Source: Clostridiales bacterium (GTDB lineage Bacteria; Bacillota; Sulfobacillia; Sulfobacillales; Sulfobacillaceae). Taken from it: 40,161 nucleotides of DNA. Position 1 is the first letter of the stretch; each line of letters starts with the position of its first letter. The position numbers were made by a program, and so were the translations under genes. A model generated the notes under the pieces. The model had not been told where the DNA came from. It did no database searches and was given only the letters and a program-made list of their open reading frames with translations. Positions 25,205-31,941 of the stretch are shown here, in pieces. The stretch is taken from positions 1 to 40,161 of the forward strand of contig DAHXNH010000097.1 in NCBI GenBank assembly GCA_027365485.1, written 5' to 3'.

Positions 25205-26593
25205 GTGTTAAGATGGCACTGGAGTAAAGCAGTGGGACTGACCGGAATCGTGGGAATGATGACGGTGGGATTCGGCCTTCCTAGTTGGGCGGCGACCAAG
25301 GCGCCGATATTGGCCAATGTAGCGGTGTCCACGGCTACGGTAGAAAATGAGGTGGCGCCTACGGCGCTTGGAATCAACACCTCGATTGCCGACGGCAATC
25401 TGTATTCCCAAGGGGTGCCAGCTCGGATCGAATCGCTTGGCATTCAGCTACTGCGCTGGCCAGGAGGCTCGATTGCCGACACCTTTGACTGGTCCACGGA
25501 AGAATTTGCCTTGCAAGACTTCGCGCAACTGATGCAGCAAGTGCATTCGCAGGCCGTCGTTACCGTCAATTATGGCAGTGGGACGCCTGCCCAAGCGGCC
25601 GCTGAGGTCCGCTACGCGAACGTGACCAATCACTACGGCATTCAATATTGGGAAATTGGCAACGAACAGTATGGCGACGGCGAATATCAGCATAACGCCT
25701 GGGAAGAGAATTTGTGGCCGAGCAAAAGTCCCCATGCCTATGCGGAAAACAGTCTCAAGTTCATTCAAGCGATGCGTCAGGTCGACCCTCACATTGACAT
25801 TGGGGTGGTGGCAACGATTCCGGGGCAGTGGCCCAGTGGGCTGAAGCCCTATTGGGATCGCACCATCTTGCCGATTGTGGCCAAACATATTAACTTCGTC
25901 GTCTTGCACTTTTATCCTTCCGATTCCGTGCAAAGCAACAGCGCGCTGCTGCAAGACACCAACTCGATTGCCCAATCGATGAACACGATGAAGGCGTATC
26001 TGAAGAAATACGCAGGAGCCAACGCGAAGCACATCAAAATCTTCGTGGACGAGACCAATAGTTCTAGCACCTCGAGCCAAGAAACGATTAGTTTGGCCAA
26101 TGCGCTGTTCTTGGCAAAAGATTATAATGACTGGCTTAAAGATGGTGCGTCTAACGTCAGTTGGTGGGATTTGCAGACTTCTCTGCCAAGCTATTCGAGG
26201 ACGACCCCAGGATTTGGCGTTATTTCGGCTGGCCTTCCCGGACAGTCGCCGATCAATGCCCCCTACCCGACCTACTTCGGCTACCGCCTGGTCCACTTTT
26301 TGGCTCAGCCCGGCGACTCTTATGTGGCTGCGACCAGCAGCCAACCGTTCTTGGCATCTTATGCGGTCACGGATGCCAATGGAGGCATAGGCTTGATGTT
26401 GGTCAATACCAGCCCCAGTGAAACCTACAACACTCGCTATCAAGGGTTGACCAACCGCGACGGCGAAAAGGCGACGGTGCGATATTATGGAATCGGCAGC
26501 AGCAAGTTGACGACCACTTCGATGACCTGGAATGGTACGGTGGCGAGTCCGCCTTATTCCATTACGGAAATTTCCATGGGACCGAGGCACTAG
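25205..26593 (+). CDS. Secreted glycoside-hydrolase-like protein, clan-A (beta/alpha)8 type, paralogue 2
   Basis: This 462-residue protein is a close paralogue of the preceding one along its whole length. The signal peptide ends in PSWAAT. It shares RWPGGS, the stretch VHSQAVVTVNYGSGTP, WEIGNEQYGDGEYQ with E154, VVLHFYPS, FVDETNS with about E283, ANVSWWDL-like SNVSWWDL, and the C-terminal ITEIS end. The main difference is a shorter segment after SWWDL. GGAG lies 8 bases before GTG 25205, which I chose; the frame is open upstream into the first gene. Only 35 bp separate the pair, so they are probably one transcript that arose by tandem duplication. Both catalytic carboxylates are kept in both copies, so both are probably active. 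Confidence 0.75.
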   Translation: MLRWHWSKAVGLTGIVGMMTVGFGLPSWAATKAPILANVAVSTATVENEVAPTALGINTSIADGNLYSQGVPARIESLGIQLLRWPGGSIADTFDWSTEEFALQDFAQLMQQVHSQAVVTVNYGSGTPAQAAAEVRYANVTNHYGIQYWEIGNEQYGDGEYQHNAWEENLWPSKSPHAYAENSLKFIQAMRQVDPHIDIGVVATIPGQWPSGLKPYWDRTILPIVAKHINFVVLHFYPSDSVQSNSALLQDTNSIAQSMNTMKAYLKKYAGANAKHIKIFVDETNSSSTSSQETISLANALFLAKDYNDWLKDGASNVSWWDLQTSLPSYSRTTPGFGVISAGLPGQSPINAPYPTYFGYRLVHFLAQPGDSYVAATSSQPFLASYAVTDANGGIGLMLVNTSPSETYNTRYQGLTNRDGEKATVRYYGIGSSKLTTTSMTWNGTVASPPYSITEISMGPRH

Positions 26594-26608
26594 ACTGCAA
26601 TGGCAGTT

Positions 26609-26639
26609 GACCGCTGGGCCGGCAGAGGCGGTCGATTTT
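26609..26639 (+). terminator. Terminator after the glycosidase-like pair
   Basis: GACCGC (26609-26614) pairs perfectly with GCGGTC (26628-26633), followed by GATTTT. It starts 16 bases after the stop codon. The T run is short. Between here and 26930 I see no gene. Confidence 0.5.
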
Positions 26640-26931
26640 GGCGCCGGACTTTTCATCGGATCCGCACTTTCGGTTCACATGCTGTCACGCACCGGATCCG
26701 CGGGTTTGGATGAACGCGGTGAGCGGCGATTTCGTTGGCGATGGGGTGAGGTTCACTCCGTGATCGTCGTGTTCGCCGGGCATGGAAGGACCGGAGGGGC
26801 CTACGAGGCCAAAAGAGGTCGGCCGACTGCGTTTCGCCGAACCTATTCATCGAAGGACAGGCAAGTCGCGCGAGAGAGGGAGGGGTGCTCAAGCGCCTTG
26901 CCTGTGCGTTATAAGGGTTCGCGCACTACCG

Positions 26932-26960
26932 AAATATGGAAATAAATAACAGGGAATAAT
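26932..26960 (+). promoter_or_regulatory. Candidate sigma-F/sigma-G-type promoter of sigG
   Basis: GGGAATAAT (26952-26960) fits the GGNNANANT -10 pattern of forespore sigma factors. AAATA (26932-26936), 15 bp upstream, is one base from the GNATA-type -35. sigG is known to be transcribed by sigma-F in Bacillus. A start near 26967 would give a leader of about 80 bases containing the hairpin at 27000-27032. Confidence 0.4.
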
Positions 26961-26999
26961 TGGAATATCAAGGTATAGTTCTCCTTTCTTAGGGCCATA

Positions 27000-27034
27000 C
27001 TCCCCAGTGACAACGTGTCACGTTCCGGGGAGGG
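27000..27034 (+). promoter_or_regulatory. Two-storey leader hairpin burying the sigG ribosome site
   Basis: An outer 6-bp stem pairs CTCCCC (27000-27005) with GGGGAG (27027-27032). Inside it a second perfect 6-bp stem GTGACA-ACG-TGTCAC (27007-27021) stacks after one unpaired A. The 3' strand of the outer stem is part of GGGGAGGG, the only ribosome-site candidate for sigG, and its GGAGG core also lies 13 bases from the ATG, longer than usual. The inner dyad could alternatively be a protein-binding site in DNA. Confidence 0.65.
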
Positions 27035-27046
27035 AACCCACAGCTC

Positions 27047-27820
27047 ATGCCACTCAACAAAGTCGAAATCCCTGGAGTCAACACATCAAAGCTCCCGGTG
27101 CTGAGCAGCGCTGAAATGCGAGGATTGTTTCAGGAAATGCAGGCTGGTGAGGCCACGGCTCGGGATAAACTGATCAATGGCAACTTGCGTTTAGTGCTGA
27201 GCGTCATCCAGCGTTTTCAGAACCGAGGAGAGCATAGTGACGATCTGTTTCAGGTCGGCTGCATAGGTCTCATGAAGGCGATCGACAATTTTGACCTCGG
27301 TCAAAATGTGAAGTTTTCGACTTACGCGGTGCCGATGATCATCGGCGAGATCCGTCGCTATTTGCGGGATAACAATCCGATTCGGGTCAGCCGCTCGCTG
27401 AGAGACATTGCCTATAAGGCGTTGCAAGTGCGCGACACGCTAGTGCACCGATTCGCTAAAGAGCCCTCCATCAGCGAGATTGCCGAAGAACTGTCGGTGC
27501 CCCGAGAAGATGTCTTGTATGCACTGGATGCGATTCAAGAACCGATGTCGCTTTTTGAACCGATTTATCATGATGGTGGCGACCCAATCTTTGTCATGGA
27601 CCAGATTAGCGACGAAAAGAACCAAGACAAAGTCTGGTTGGAAAACCTAGCGATTAAGGAGGCTATGCGACGGCTGAATGATCGAGAAAAAATGATTCTG
27701 ACCATGCGATTTTTTCACGGCAAAACGCAAATGGAGGTTGCTGAGGAAATCGGCATTAGCCAGGCTCAAGTGTCTCGACTAGAAAAGGCCGCGCTCACTC
27801 ATATGAGGAAGTACGTGTAA
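27047..27820 (+). CDS. sigG: Sigma-G, late forespore sigma factor
   Basis: Sigma-G takes over forespore transcription after engulfment. The 257-residue protein is nearly superposable on Bacillus SigG: NKVEIPGVNTSKLPVL at the N-terminus, GNLRLVLSVIQRFQNRGE, DDLFQVGCIGLMKAIDNFD (region 2), FSTYAVPMIIGEIRRYLRDN, RVSRSLRDIAYKALQVRD (region 3), SLFEPIYHDGGDPI, and GISQAQVSRLEKAA (region 4 helix-turn-helix). The N-terminal KVEI motif distinguishes it from sigma-F. The ATG at 27047 fits the family start. Unlike in Bacillus, it is separated from sigE by two secreted enzyme genes. spoIIR follows within 5 bases, so the two are almost certainly co-transcribed. Confidence 0.97.
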   Translation: MPLNKVEIPGVNTSKLPVLSSAEMRGLFQEMQAGEATARDKLINGNLRLVLSVIQRFQNRGEHSDDLFQVGCIGLMKAIDNFDLGQNVKFSTYAVPMIIGEIRRYLRDNNPIRVSRSLRDIAYKALQVRDTLVHRFAKEPSISEIAEELSVPREDVLYALDAIQEPMSLFEPIYHDGGDPIFVMDQISDEKNQDKVWLENLAIKEAMRRLNDREKMILTMRFFHGKTQMEVAEEIGISQAQVSRLEKAALTHMRKYV

Positions 27821-27825
27821 CCGTG

Positions 27826-28440
27826 ATGGGGTCGAAAATCGTGTGGATAGCGTTGGCACTGATGAGTTTATTGGTGCCGGGGACGGCAGCCAGGGTAAAC
27901 CGGCCGCTTAGTCCCATCACCATGCCGCGCGTCATCCGCTTTCGGGTGATCGCCAATTCGGATAGTCCCATCGATCAAGCGGTGAAATTGGACGTACGCG
28001 ATAGAGTCTTAACCGTTTTAGAGTCTCACTTGGTCAAGGATCATAGTGAAAGACAGGCGATGGCAACGTTAGCCAGCGAACGGGGAGAAGTGGCCCGGGT
28101 GGCCAATCAAGTGCTGAGTCAGCTGGGGGTTCGGTACCGGGCCCGGGTCCTTTTGACCCGCACCCTGTTCCCGACTAAAGTGTATGGCACCTGGGTATTG
28201 CCAGCCGGTCGCTACCAAGCGCTTCTGATCAAATTAGGCGCGGCCGACGGCCACAATTGGTGGTGTGTACTTTATCCTTCGTTGTGCTTTATTGACATGA
28301 CGAATGGAGTCGCCGTCCCCGAGCGCGCCGCCGCCAGCTTGAGACCGCGGAGAGTCAGGCTCCGTACCGATGCCTTCTCCGTTACTTGGCGAGTGCCTAA
28401 ATTTATCAAGGAAATATCCAAGTTCTTCCATAATGTCTAG
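27826..28440 (+). CDS. spoIIR: SpoIIR, forespore signal that activates SpoIIGA
   Basis: SpoIIR is secreted from the forespore into the intermembrane space and triggers SpoIIGA to process pro-sigma-E. The 204-residue protein has an N-terminal hydrophobic export segment (about residues 4-21), then the family signatures FRVIANSDSPIDQAVKLDVRD and NWWCVLYPSLCFID. The ATG at 27826 is preceded by an in-frame GTG at 27823; AGGAAG lies about 14 bases upstream, so initiation may depend on coupling to sigG. Having spoIIR directly behind sigG places the trigger, the protease and the substrate of the sigma-E pathway within 7 kb. The C-terminus is basic. Confidence 0.92.
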   Translation: MGSKIVWIALALMSLLVPGTAARVNRPLSPITMPRVIRFRVIANSDSPIDQAVKLDVRDRVLTVLESHLVKDHSERQAMATLASERGEVARVANQVLSQLGVRYRARVLLTRTLFPTKVYGTWVLPAGRYQALLIKLGAADGHNWWCVLYPSLCFIDMTNGVAVPERAAASLRPRRVRLRTDAFSVTWRVPKFIKEISKFFHNV

Positions 28441-28481
28441 CCTTATCCCCGTCCACATAGGATGAATTGGGGAGGCGGCCT

Positions 28482-28739
28482 ATGCTCAAGACCTCCGAAT
28501 TACGGTTAAAAGACGTGGTCAATGTCGTCGATGGGCGTCGACTGGGTATGATCGCAGATTTCGACCTTGACCTGGAGGCGGGGCAAATTAAAGCCTTCGT
28601 CATTTCCGGGCAAGGGCGTCTATTAGGGCTGTTTAGCAAGGATCGCGACACCCTAGTGCAGTGGCAGCAGGTCGAAAAAATTGGAGAAGATGTCGTCCTG
28701 GTGCGGGTTGAGAATTATTCGGAAGCCGCCTCGAGATGA
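28482..28739 (+). CDS. YlmC/YmxH-family PRC-barrel protein
   Basis: An 85-residue small protein with the PRC-barrel-like YlmC/YmxH pattern: an N-terminal SELRLKDVVNVVDGRRLGMIADFDLD strand set, then AGQIKAFVISGQGRLLGLFSKDRD and VQWQQVEKIGEDVVLV. Members are common in spore formers near sigG or ylm genes; the function is unknown, although such domains often mediate RNA or protein contacts. GGGGAGG lies 6 bases before ATG 28482; the frame opens at 28467 without a ribosome site. A strong terminator follows. Confidence 0.85.
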   Translation: MLKTSELRLKDVVNVVDGRRLGMIADFDLDLEAGQIKAFVISGQGRLLGLFSKDRDTLVQWQQVEKIGEDVVLVRVENYSEAASR

Positions 28740-28752
28740 GGTGGATGCCAAC

Positions 28753-28789
28753 GGGCTCCGCTGAGTGTGGCGGAGCCCAAGGTGTTTTT
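28753..28789 (+). terminator. Intrinsic terminator after the YlmC-like gene
   Basis: GGGCTCCGC (28753-28761) pairs perfectly with GCGGAGCCC (28770-28778) around an 8-base loop, followed by AAGGTGTTTTT. It separates the sporulation block from the ylm/divIVA block. An AGCACC-GA-GGTGCT palindrome lies at 28884-28897 just before the pgeF ribosome site. Confidence 0.75.
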
Positions 28790-28912
28790 CACGGCTCTTT
28801 GAGCGCAAGTTTCTTGGATCTTCGGTGCTGAGATCGGTTAAACTGAAAGACATCATCCAGCGATTGCAAACGTAGCGAATGCAAGCACCGAGGTGCTAGT
28901 GGAGGCAAAATC

Positions 28913-29698
28913 ATGTGGATTGACCCTGGGCCGGAAGCCTACGCTGAGTGGCGGATTGACCCTGGCATACGGGCGTTGGTGAGTACTCGGCAAGAGGGCG
29001 TCAGCCAAGGCCCGTTTCAGAGTCTCAATCTTTCCTTCAACGTGGGAGACGAGAGCCAGGCAGTCCAGTCGAACCGCAGCCGAGTGGCCAAGTGGTTTGA
29101 ATGCGCGCCTGCGGACATGATTTGGGCGGAACAAGTGCATGGGGGAAGGGTCGAACGGGTGACTCGGACCGACGCGTTGACTGGCGAGGCCATCTCTGGG
29201 GTTGACGGGTTGTTGACCGACGAGCATCATCTTATCCTTAGTTTAGTGTTTGCCGACTGTGTCCCCATCTTTTTGGCGAGTCCCGAGCACGGATGGGTGG
29301 GCGTCGTCCATGCCGGGTGGAGAGGAACTGCAGCTAAGATTGTGGAGTCGGCGGTCTTAGAGTGGGTTAGACTGGGGATTCCGCCCCGGAGCATTTGGGC
29401 CGGAATGGGGCCTTCAATTGGCCCTTGTTGCTACGAAGTCGACGAACCGGTGATCGAACCGCTGAGGCGAGCCCTAGGCTCCGTGGATGGACCGGGATGG
29501 ACGGCCAATCGTCGTCATGGCCACTACCAATTAGATCTCTGGCAAGTCAATCGCCAGTTATTGGTCCAGGCTGGGGTGTGGGATCAACACATTGAAACCT
29601 CCGGGCTGTGCACTTCGTGCCATCCTCAATGGTTCTTTTCGCATCGCCGCGACCAAGGCCGGACCGGGCGCATTGGGAGCTTTATATGTCGGACGTAG
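28913..29698 (+). CDS. pgeF: Peptidoglycan editing factor PgeF (YlmD/YfiH, laccase-like fold)
   Basis: The YfiH/PgeF family was first described as polyphenol oxidases and later as purine nucleoside-acting enzymes and as peptidoglycan editing factors that limit L-serine misincorporation. The 261-residue protein carries the zinc-site motifs in order: WAEQVHGG, VFADCVPIFL, VVHAGWRGTAAKI, SIGPCCYEVDE, and LCTSCHPQWFFSHRRDQGRTGR near the end. GGAGG lies 7 bases before ATG 28913. It overlaps ylmE by 13 bases. The position at the head of the ylm cluster matches Bacillus ylmD. Confidence 0.92.
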   Translation: MWIDPGPEAYAEWRIDPGIRALVSTRQEGVSQGPFQSLNLSFNVGDESQAVQSNRSRVAKWFECAPADMIWAEQVHGGRVERVTRTDALTGEAISGVDGLLTDEHHLILSLVFADCVPIFLASPEHGWVGVVHAGWRGTAAKIVESAVLEWVRLGIPPRSIWAGMGPSIGPCCYEVDEPVIEPLRRALGSVDGPGWTANRRHGHYQLDLWQVNRQLLVQAGVWDQHIETSGLCTSCHPQWFFSHRRDQGRTGRIGSFICRT

Positions 29699-30366
29699 GC
29701 GAGCGGATCGCAGAAATTCGCTATCGCATAGAGCGAGCCCGGCCCGGGGGCCAGTGTCAGTTGATGGCGGTCACCAAGGGCCAGGGGGGCGAACGCATCG
29801 ACCAGGCGATCGAGGCTGGAGTTCATCTGTTTGGTGAGAATCGAGTGCAAGAAGCAGGGGCAAAGTGGCCGCGCGGAGCCGGGGCGGTAAAACTGCACAT
29901 GATTGGACATCTGCAGAAGAACAAGATAAAGTTGGCCATACCGATCTTTATAGCGATTGATAGCATCGACAGCGAAGGCTTGGCGGAGGCGTTAAACGCC
30001 CGAATGACGCGTCGATTGCCCGTGATGTTGCAAGTGAATGTGGGCCAGGAGCCGAGCAAGTTTGGGGTGTCGAGCGACGCCGTTCGACCTTTTTTGGCGA
30101 AGGCTCAAAAGTGGCCGTGGTTAAAATTCGACGGGATTTTAGCCCTGCTGCCTCAAGCAAGAGATTCCAGTGCCGCGGAAGGTAAAAGAATTCGACGATT
30201 GATGCAGGAAACTAGCGAATTATGGCGAAGTTGTCAAATCGATCAGTGGCCGTGGGCGCCGCTGCCCGAACTATCGATGGGCATGAGCGGTGACTTCGAG
30301 TGGGCAGTGGAAGCAGGGGCCACCATCGTTCGCATTGGTCAAGGAATTTTCGGCCCGCGGGGATAA
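29686..30366 (+). CDS. ylmE: YggS/YlmE-family PLP-homeostasis protein
   Basis: Single-domain PLP-binding proteins of the YggS (PROSC) family bind pyridoxal phosphate without known catalysis and keep its pool balanced. The 226-residue protein has the Schiff-base lysine in LMAVTKGQ, LFGENRVQEA, HMIGHLQKNK, LQVNVGQEPSKFGV, and the C-terminal LSMGMSGDFEWAVEAG and VRIGQGIFG. GGGAG lies about 8 bases before ATG 29686. The longer open frame to 29608 is inside pgeF. Confidence 0.93.
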   Translation: MSDVGERIAEIRYRIERARPGGQCQLMAVTKGQGGERIDQAIEAGVHLFGENRVQEAGAKWPRGAGAVKLHMIGHLQKNKIKLAIPIFIAIDSIDSEGLAEALNARMTRRLPVMLQVNVGQEPSKFGVSSDAVRPFLAKAQKWPWLKFDGILALLPQARDSSAAEGKRIRRLMQETSELWRSCQIDQWPWAPLPELSMGMSGDFEWAVEAGATIVRIGQGIFGPRG

Positions 30367-30389
30367 CTTGCAGAAAGTGGGGTAGGTGC

Positions 30390-30860
30390 ATGCCTGGGAT
30401 TAAAGAGAGGTTCTATAATTTCGTAGGCTTAGAGGAAGTTGAGGAAGATGAAGAGCTGATGGAACAAGACGGAGGAATGGGTGGGAGCCATCCCGGATCC
30501 CCGGTAGAATGGCAAGAAGAAGTCACCCGCCAGCGTCGTCGTGGCGGCTTGGTTAGTTTGCCTTCGTCCCATAAGGGATTTCGGGTGGTGGTGATGCACC
30601 CAAGGACCTTGGAAGATGGGCAGGCGATTGCCGATCAAGTCAAAGCCCGGCGCCCAGTGATTGTCAATCTGGATTTGGCGGATGATAGGTCCCAGCAACG
30701 TCTGCTCAACTTTTTATCGGGCGTGGCCTATGCCGTGGATGGTGGACTGCGTCAAGTGGGAGACAATATTTATCTGGTAACCCCAAGCAATGTGGAAGTC
30801 GACAGTGTGGAACGCGAAGACGACGGCCCGTCGGCATGGGTTCGCAGCGGGATCAAATGA
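30390..30860 (+). CDS. sepF: SepF, membrane anchor and bundler of FtsZ
   Basis: SepF binds the FtsZ C-terminal peptide and curves onto the membrane at the septum. The 156-residue protein has an N-terminal amphipathic helix (MPGIKERFYNFVGLEE), an acidic low-complexity linker (20-55), and the SepF core from about residue 70: FRVVVMHPRTLEDGQAIAD, PVIVNLDLADDRSQQRLLNFLSG and VGDNIYLVTPSNV. GGGGTAGG precedes ATG 30390. The stop overlaps the yggT start. Confidence 0.93.
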   Translation: MPGIKERFYNFVGLEEVEEDEELMEQDGGMGGSHPGSPVEWQEEVTRQRRRGGLVSLPSSHKGFRVVVMHPRTLEDGQAIADQVKARRPVIVNLDLADDRSQQRLLNFLSGVAYAVDGGLRQVGDNIYLVTPSNVEVDSVEREDDGPSAWVRSGIK

Positions 30861-31150
30861 GTCCGATTTTCTTTCGCTTGGCGGAGACCGTGCAATACCT
30901 GCAGGATTTTTTCTATGTCGTTCTGGTGGTGCGGATCGTGGGATCATTCTTCCCACCCCGCACTGCTGGCGTATGGATGCGGGTCATCGGTTGGACGGTC
31001 CGAATGACCGAACCCGTGTTAGCGCCGATACGCAGGCGTATCCCGCTTTTGGGCATGCTAGATCTGTCAGCGTTGATTGCCATCTTTTTGGTAGATATTG
31101 CGGGGTTTATTTTGCGGCAGCTTTTTATCTTTTTAGCGGTCCATGTATAA
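30857..31150 (+). CDS. YggT-family membrane protein
   Basis: A 97-residue protein with two hydrophobic spans (about 15-35 and 68-92) joined by the YggT signature RMTEPVLAPIRRRIP. The family lies beside sepF and divIVA in many Firmicutes and cyanobacteria and is linked to division or thylakoid organisation, but its biochemical role is unknown. It starts at ATG 30857 overlapping the sepF stop (ATGA). The weak ribosome site suggests coupled translation. Confidence 0.88.
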   Translation: MSPIFFRLAETVQYLQDFFYVVLVVRIVGSFFPPRTAGVWMRVIGWTVRMTEPVLAPIRRRIPLLGMLDLSALIAIFLVDIAGFILRQLFIFLAVHV

Positions 31151-31151
31151 T
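31146..31151 (+). promoter_or_regulatory. Candidate -10 element before divIVA
   Basis: A perfect TATAAT lies at the end of the yggT frame. The -35 region 17-18 bp upstream is only a T-rich TTTTTA. A start near 31158 would leave a 27-base leader to divIVA. Confidence 0.35.
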
Positions 31152-31184
31152 GGGAACAGGTTGCTGCGGTTAGGGGGATATAGT

Positions 31185-31667
31185 GTGCCGTTAACTCCAT
31201 TGGATATCTACAACAAGGAATTTAAGCGCAGTGTACGGGGCTATAGCGAAGATGAGGTCAACGAGTTTTTAGACGAAGTCGTGCGTGATTATGAGGCCTT
31301 GATTAGAGAAAATGACGAACTGAAGCAGAACACAGCGGGAATGACTGAGCGTTTAGAAGAATATCGGAAGTTAGAAGTCACCTTGCAAAATACGCTCGTG
31401 GTGGCGCAGTCGACCGCGGAAGAAGTCAAACTGGCGGCGCGCAAAGAGGCCGACTTGGTGATTCGCGAGGCCGAGGGCAAGGCCCAAGAGATGATTCATC
31501 GGGCGGAGACCCGCGTGCGAGAAATTATGCAGGAGTTCGAACGTCTGCAGCGTGAGACCGACCAATTTCGGGCACGTGTCCGGAGTTTGCTAGAATCGCA
31601 AATTGCCCTGTTCCTCGATGATCGCGCGATGAAGCCAGACCGTCAACTGAGTCGAGCGGACGATTAG
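31185..31667 (+). CDS. divIVA: DivIVA, cell-pole and division-site scaffold
   Basis: DivIVA binds negatively curved membrane at poles and septa and recruits partners such as Min proteins or chromosome anchors. The 160-residue protein begins MPLTPLDIYNKEFKRSVRGY, the conserved lipid-binding N-domain, then DEVNEFLDEV and a long coiled coil (about 30-145) rich in E, K, Q and A. The GTG at 31185 gives this exact N-terminus with GGGGGA 7 bases upstream; the frame from 31143 would add an unrelated leader. It is followed by the ileS leader region. Confidence 0.94.
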   Translation: MPLTPLDIYNKEFKRSVRGYSEDEVNEFLDEVVRDYEALIRENDELKQNTAGMTERLEEYRKLEVTLQNTLVVAQSTAEEVKLAARKEADLVIREAEGKAQEMIHRAETRVREIMQEFERLQRETDQFRARVRSLLESQIALFLDDRAMKPDRQLSRADD

Positions 31668-31719
31668 ACCACGCTTGGATGATATGCTACCATAAGCGTA
31701 ACGACCCGGAGGGCATCGT

Positions 31720-31868
31720 GGCAAGGAGTTACAGGCTAAAGAACTTCATATTGCCAGGGCTCAATGGGGGTTGGCATCACTCGTCAGTATGTGGAGGCGA
31801 GACATCACGGGTGGTCTCGACCTGGCCGAAAGGCGGGTGTCCCTTGCCATAGTTGGCAAGGGATTTTA
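31720..31868 (+). promoter_or_regulatory. Candidate T-box leader of ileS with terminator
   Basis: The 274-bp divIVA-ileS gap is structured. GGCAA (31720-31724) pairs with TTGCC (31751-31755) in a stem-I-like arm, and CTCGTC with GGCGAG (31780-31801) forms a second hairpin. GGGTGGT (31809-31815) matches the T-box core whose UGGU would pair with the ACCA end of tRNA-Ile. CCCTTGCCA-TAGT-TGGCAAGGG (31841-31862) plus ATTTTAT is a strong terminator; its CCC could instead pair with the T-box GGG as antiterminator. The sequence after GGGTGGT departs from consensus and I could not assign a specifier codon. Confidence 0.5.
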
Positions 31869-31941
31869 TATGAGTGGGACACCAAGTGAAAAACGGCGGC
31901 AGAGCAGGAACCGGCGACCAAGAAAGGTAGAGAGCGGATCC

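Noticed and set aside
25448-26656. 402-residue minus-strand frame opposite the second glycosidase-like gene
   Set aside because: Shadow of a strongly coding plus strand; the plus frame has signal peptide, catalytic motifs and a ribosome site.
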